DNA from: an uncultured Anaerolineaceae bacterium
GTDB lineage: Bacteria; Chloroflexota; Anaerolineae; Anaerolineales; Anaerolineaceae
Length of the DNA: 7,082 nucleotides
Direction: 5' to 3'
Assembly (NCBI GenBank): GCA_937894825.1
Contig: CALCQT010000375.1
Coordinates: forward strand, 1 to 7,082
In this document: in pieces, positions 6,402-7,082 of the stretch
Position numbering within the stretch: position 1 is the first letter of the stretch
Layout of the letters: each line of letters starts with the position of its first letter
The notes under the pieces: generated by a model
What the model was told of the DNA's origin: nothing
Seen by the model: only the letters and a program-made list of their open reading frames with translations
Databases searched by the model: none
Made by a program: the position numbers and the translations under genes

Positions 6402-6437
6402 TTTTATCCGAAAGCACATCCAGGATCAAGGATAAAA
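6402..6437 (-). promoter_or_regulatory. Alternative hairpin that competes with riboswitch stem P1
   Basis: On the mRNA strand TTTTATCC (6437-6430), which is the 3' arm of P1, is followed after 20 bases by GGATAAAA (6409-6402). These eight bases are a copy of the P1 5' arm (GGATAAAA at 6576-6569). The 3' arm can therefore pair with either copy, but not both. This is the classic layout for a ligand-controlled strand switch. How it links to the downstream ribosome-binding-site hairpin is not clear from sequence. Confidence 0.6.
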
Positions 6438-6576
6438 GTCGGTCTTCTGACTCAGGCACTCCCACTCTCCGCCTTCCCGGGGATTCACCCAGTGGCTTCC
6501 GGAGGATGTTCATCGCGCCAATACAGCAACGGTAATTGTGCAGGATTCAAACCTGCTTCCCAATATACTTTTATCC
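6430..6576 (-). promoter_or_regulatory. Cobalamin (adenosylcobalamin-type) riboswitch aptamer
   Basis: The aptamer senses a cobalamin and normally lowers expression of B12 genes when the ligand is abundant. Reading the minus strand, stem P1 is GGATAAAAGT (6576-6567) with ACTTTTATCC (6439-6430), ten perfect pairs. Next come the conserved GGGAA, a GCAGG/CCTGC hairpin with GAATC in and beside its loop (6556-6540), then GCCACTGG (6496-6489) and GGGAAGGC (6478-6471), the P6-side core pair. The B12 box GAGTCAGAAGACC spans 6453-6441. Order and spacing match the class I cobalamin riboswitch as in the btuB leader. It lies 123 bases upstream of btuC and presumably governs the whole operon. Confidence 0.95.
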
Positions 6577-6594
6577 GTTAAATTTTCAGTTTGA

Positions 6595-6623
6595 ATTGTA
6601 ACATGGAAGTGTTCAGCAAAAAG
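6595..6623 (-). promoter_or_regulatory. Candidate promoter of the B12 operon (weak)
   Basis: A good -10 box TACAAT (6600-6595, minus strand, preceded by TGT) would place the transcript start about 6586-6589, roughly ten bases before the first base of riboswitch stem P1, which is where a leader should start. The matching -35 region at a 17-base spacing reads CTTTTT, far from consensus; TTGCTG is present but only 13 bases away. The position argues for it and the -35 argues against. Confidence 0.35.
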
Positions 6624-6781
6624 AATATAGCATAGGGGTACCTCCCTCTATCTGAATCCGGGTGTCGAAAGTATGGAATTGCCTGCCTATTCCCAAAAGG
6701 ACTTCCTATTAGAATTTATGATAGAATTTCCCTTTTTGTGACTTGAGTCAGTGATTTTCTTTCGATCAACGCGACAAGACA

Positions 6782-7082
6782 TTAAACCATCATATCGTTT
6801 TTCAAACTCTCGCTTAAATCGCTTTGGATCAGCCGCTTTCCCCCTATGAAATATGCCAATCCAACACAAAGAAAAATAATCAAAATGAAGGACAGTAGGG
6901 GAACAATGGGAAGCGCCGCCCAAAATTCCACCGGGTTCAAATAACTGACCCTTACCGCGAACGCAACAAAGAGCACGGTCAGCGGTATTGTAATCAGTAT
7001 CGGCCGCCCCGCAATCGTAAGCGCCTCTACCCATAATATCTTTTTGATGCCCGCAGGTGTGACCCCAACGGAAAGATATCTG
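6782..7082 (-). CDS. C-terminal end of an FtsX/MacB-like ABC transporter permease, partial
   Basis: The frame is open from the right edge to the TAA at 6784-6782, giving about 100 residues of a C-terminus. It begins RYLSVGVTPAGIKKILWVEA, the cytoplasmic coupling segment that precedes the last helices in FtsX-like permeases. Two long hydrophobic segments follow (starting ILITIPLTVLFVAFAV and ALPIVPLLSFILIIFL, the second running on to GLAYFIGG), and a short tail ends SLKNDMMV. An internal GTG at 6976 is not the start, since the family sequence continues upstream in the same frame. Such permeases work in antibiotic or peptide efflux or lipoprotein export systems; the substrate cannot be told from this fragment. 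It lies on the same strand as the B12 operon but is separated by about 200 bases and the riboswitch, so a shared function is not indicated. No convincing terminator follows. Confidence 0.85.
   Translation of the reverse strand, partial: RYLSVGVTPAGIKKILWVEALTIAGRPILITIPLTVLFVAFAVRVSYLNPVEFWAALPIVPLLSFILIIFLCVGLAYFIGGKRLIQSDLSESLKNDMMV

Noticed and set aside
6307..6513. N-terminal extension of the btuC reading frame by 69 residues, starting MNILRKPLGES.
   Set aside because: This stretch translates the riboswitch core and its linker. It has no family similarity, and the ATG at 6306 has a ribosome binding site and gives the normal BtuC length.
6710..6729. Direct repeat TAGAATTT at 6710-6717 and 6722-6729.
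   Set aside because: Two copies of an AT-rich 8-mer in an AT-rich spacer are within chance, and no promoter or regulator site could be built around them.
6739..6750. Dyad TGACTTGAGTCA as an operator or terminator after the FtsX-like gene.
   Set aside because: It has five-base arms around two bases and no T-run on the transcribed strand. Too short to call anything without other copies.
6687..7034. Minus-strand 115-residue open frame overlapping the FtsX-like permease.
   Set aside because: It is in a different frame from the permease, has no membrane segments or motif, and runs out into the non-coding spacer.

Overview
The window holds most of one minus-strand operon for vitamin B12 (corrinoid) uptake and anaerobic B12 synthesis, preceded by a cobalamin riboswitch. 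Base composition is mixed, near 50% G+C by eye. Oxygen-independent enzymes (CbiK, CbiD, CbiE) and an S-layer-homology-like tail on the binding protein suggest an anaerobe with an S-layer, such as a clostridial or Negativicutes-type Firmicute or a Chloroflexota member. The sequence does not settle the phylum.

Layout in transcription order, right to left. At 7082-6782 is the C-terminal end of an FtsX/MacB-type permease, which looks unrelated to the operon. At 6781-6577 is a spacer with no recognised gene and no convincing terminator; a weak candidate promoter lies at its left end. At 6576-6430 is a class I-like cobalamin riboswitch aptamer, followed by a 123-base expression platform. That platform holds a hairpin that can compete with stem P1, and a 10-bp hairpin that sequesters the ribosome binding site of btuC. 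Next come btuC (6306-5233), btuD (5236-4466, ATGA overlap), an exported cbiK-type cobaltochelatase (4440-3541), a btuF-like binding protein with a C-terminal SLH-like region (3535-2036), cbiD (2039-960, GTGA overlap) and cbiE (703-1, cut by the window edge and probably a CbiE-CbiT fusion).

The 256-base gap between cbiD and cbiE (704-959) is almost entirely a MITE-like repeat. It has 27-bp imperfect terminal inverted repeats (727-753 and 940-966) and a series of internal hairpins, and its right end overlaps the cbiD stop codon.

Taken together, the riboswitch should shut the operon when B12 is plentiful. BtuC, BtuD and the BtuF-like protein would import a corrinoid or related tetrapyrrole, while CbiD and CbiE act in the middle of cytoplasmic corrin-ring synthesis. 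The odd piece is the chelatase: it carries a signal peptide and sits between the ABC transporter ATPase and the binding protein. This suggests that metal is inserted into, or a tetrapyrrole is bound, outside the cytoplasm before import. The other notable item is a 30-base near-perfect palindrome inside the btuF-like gene, exactly at the signal-peptide junction.
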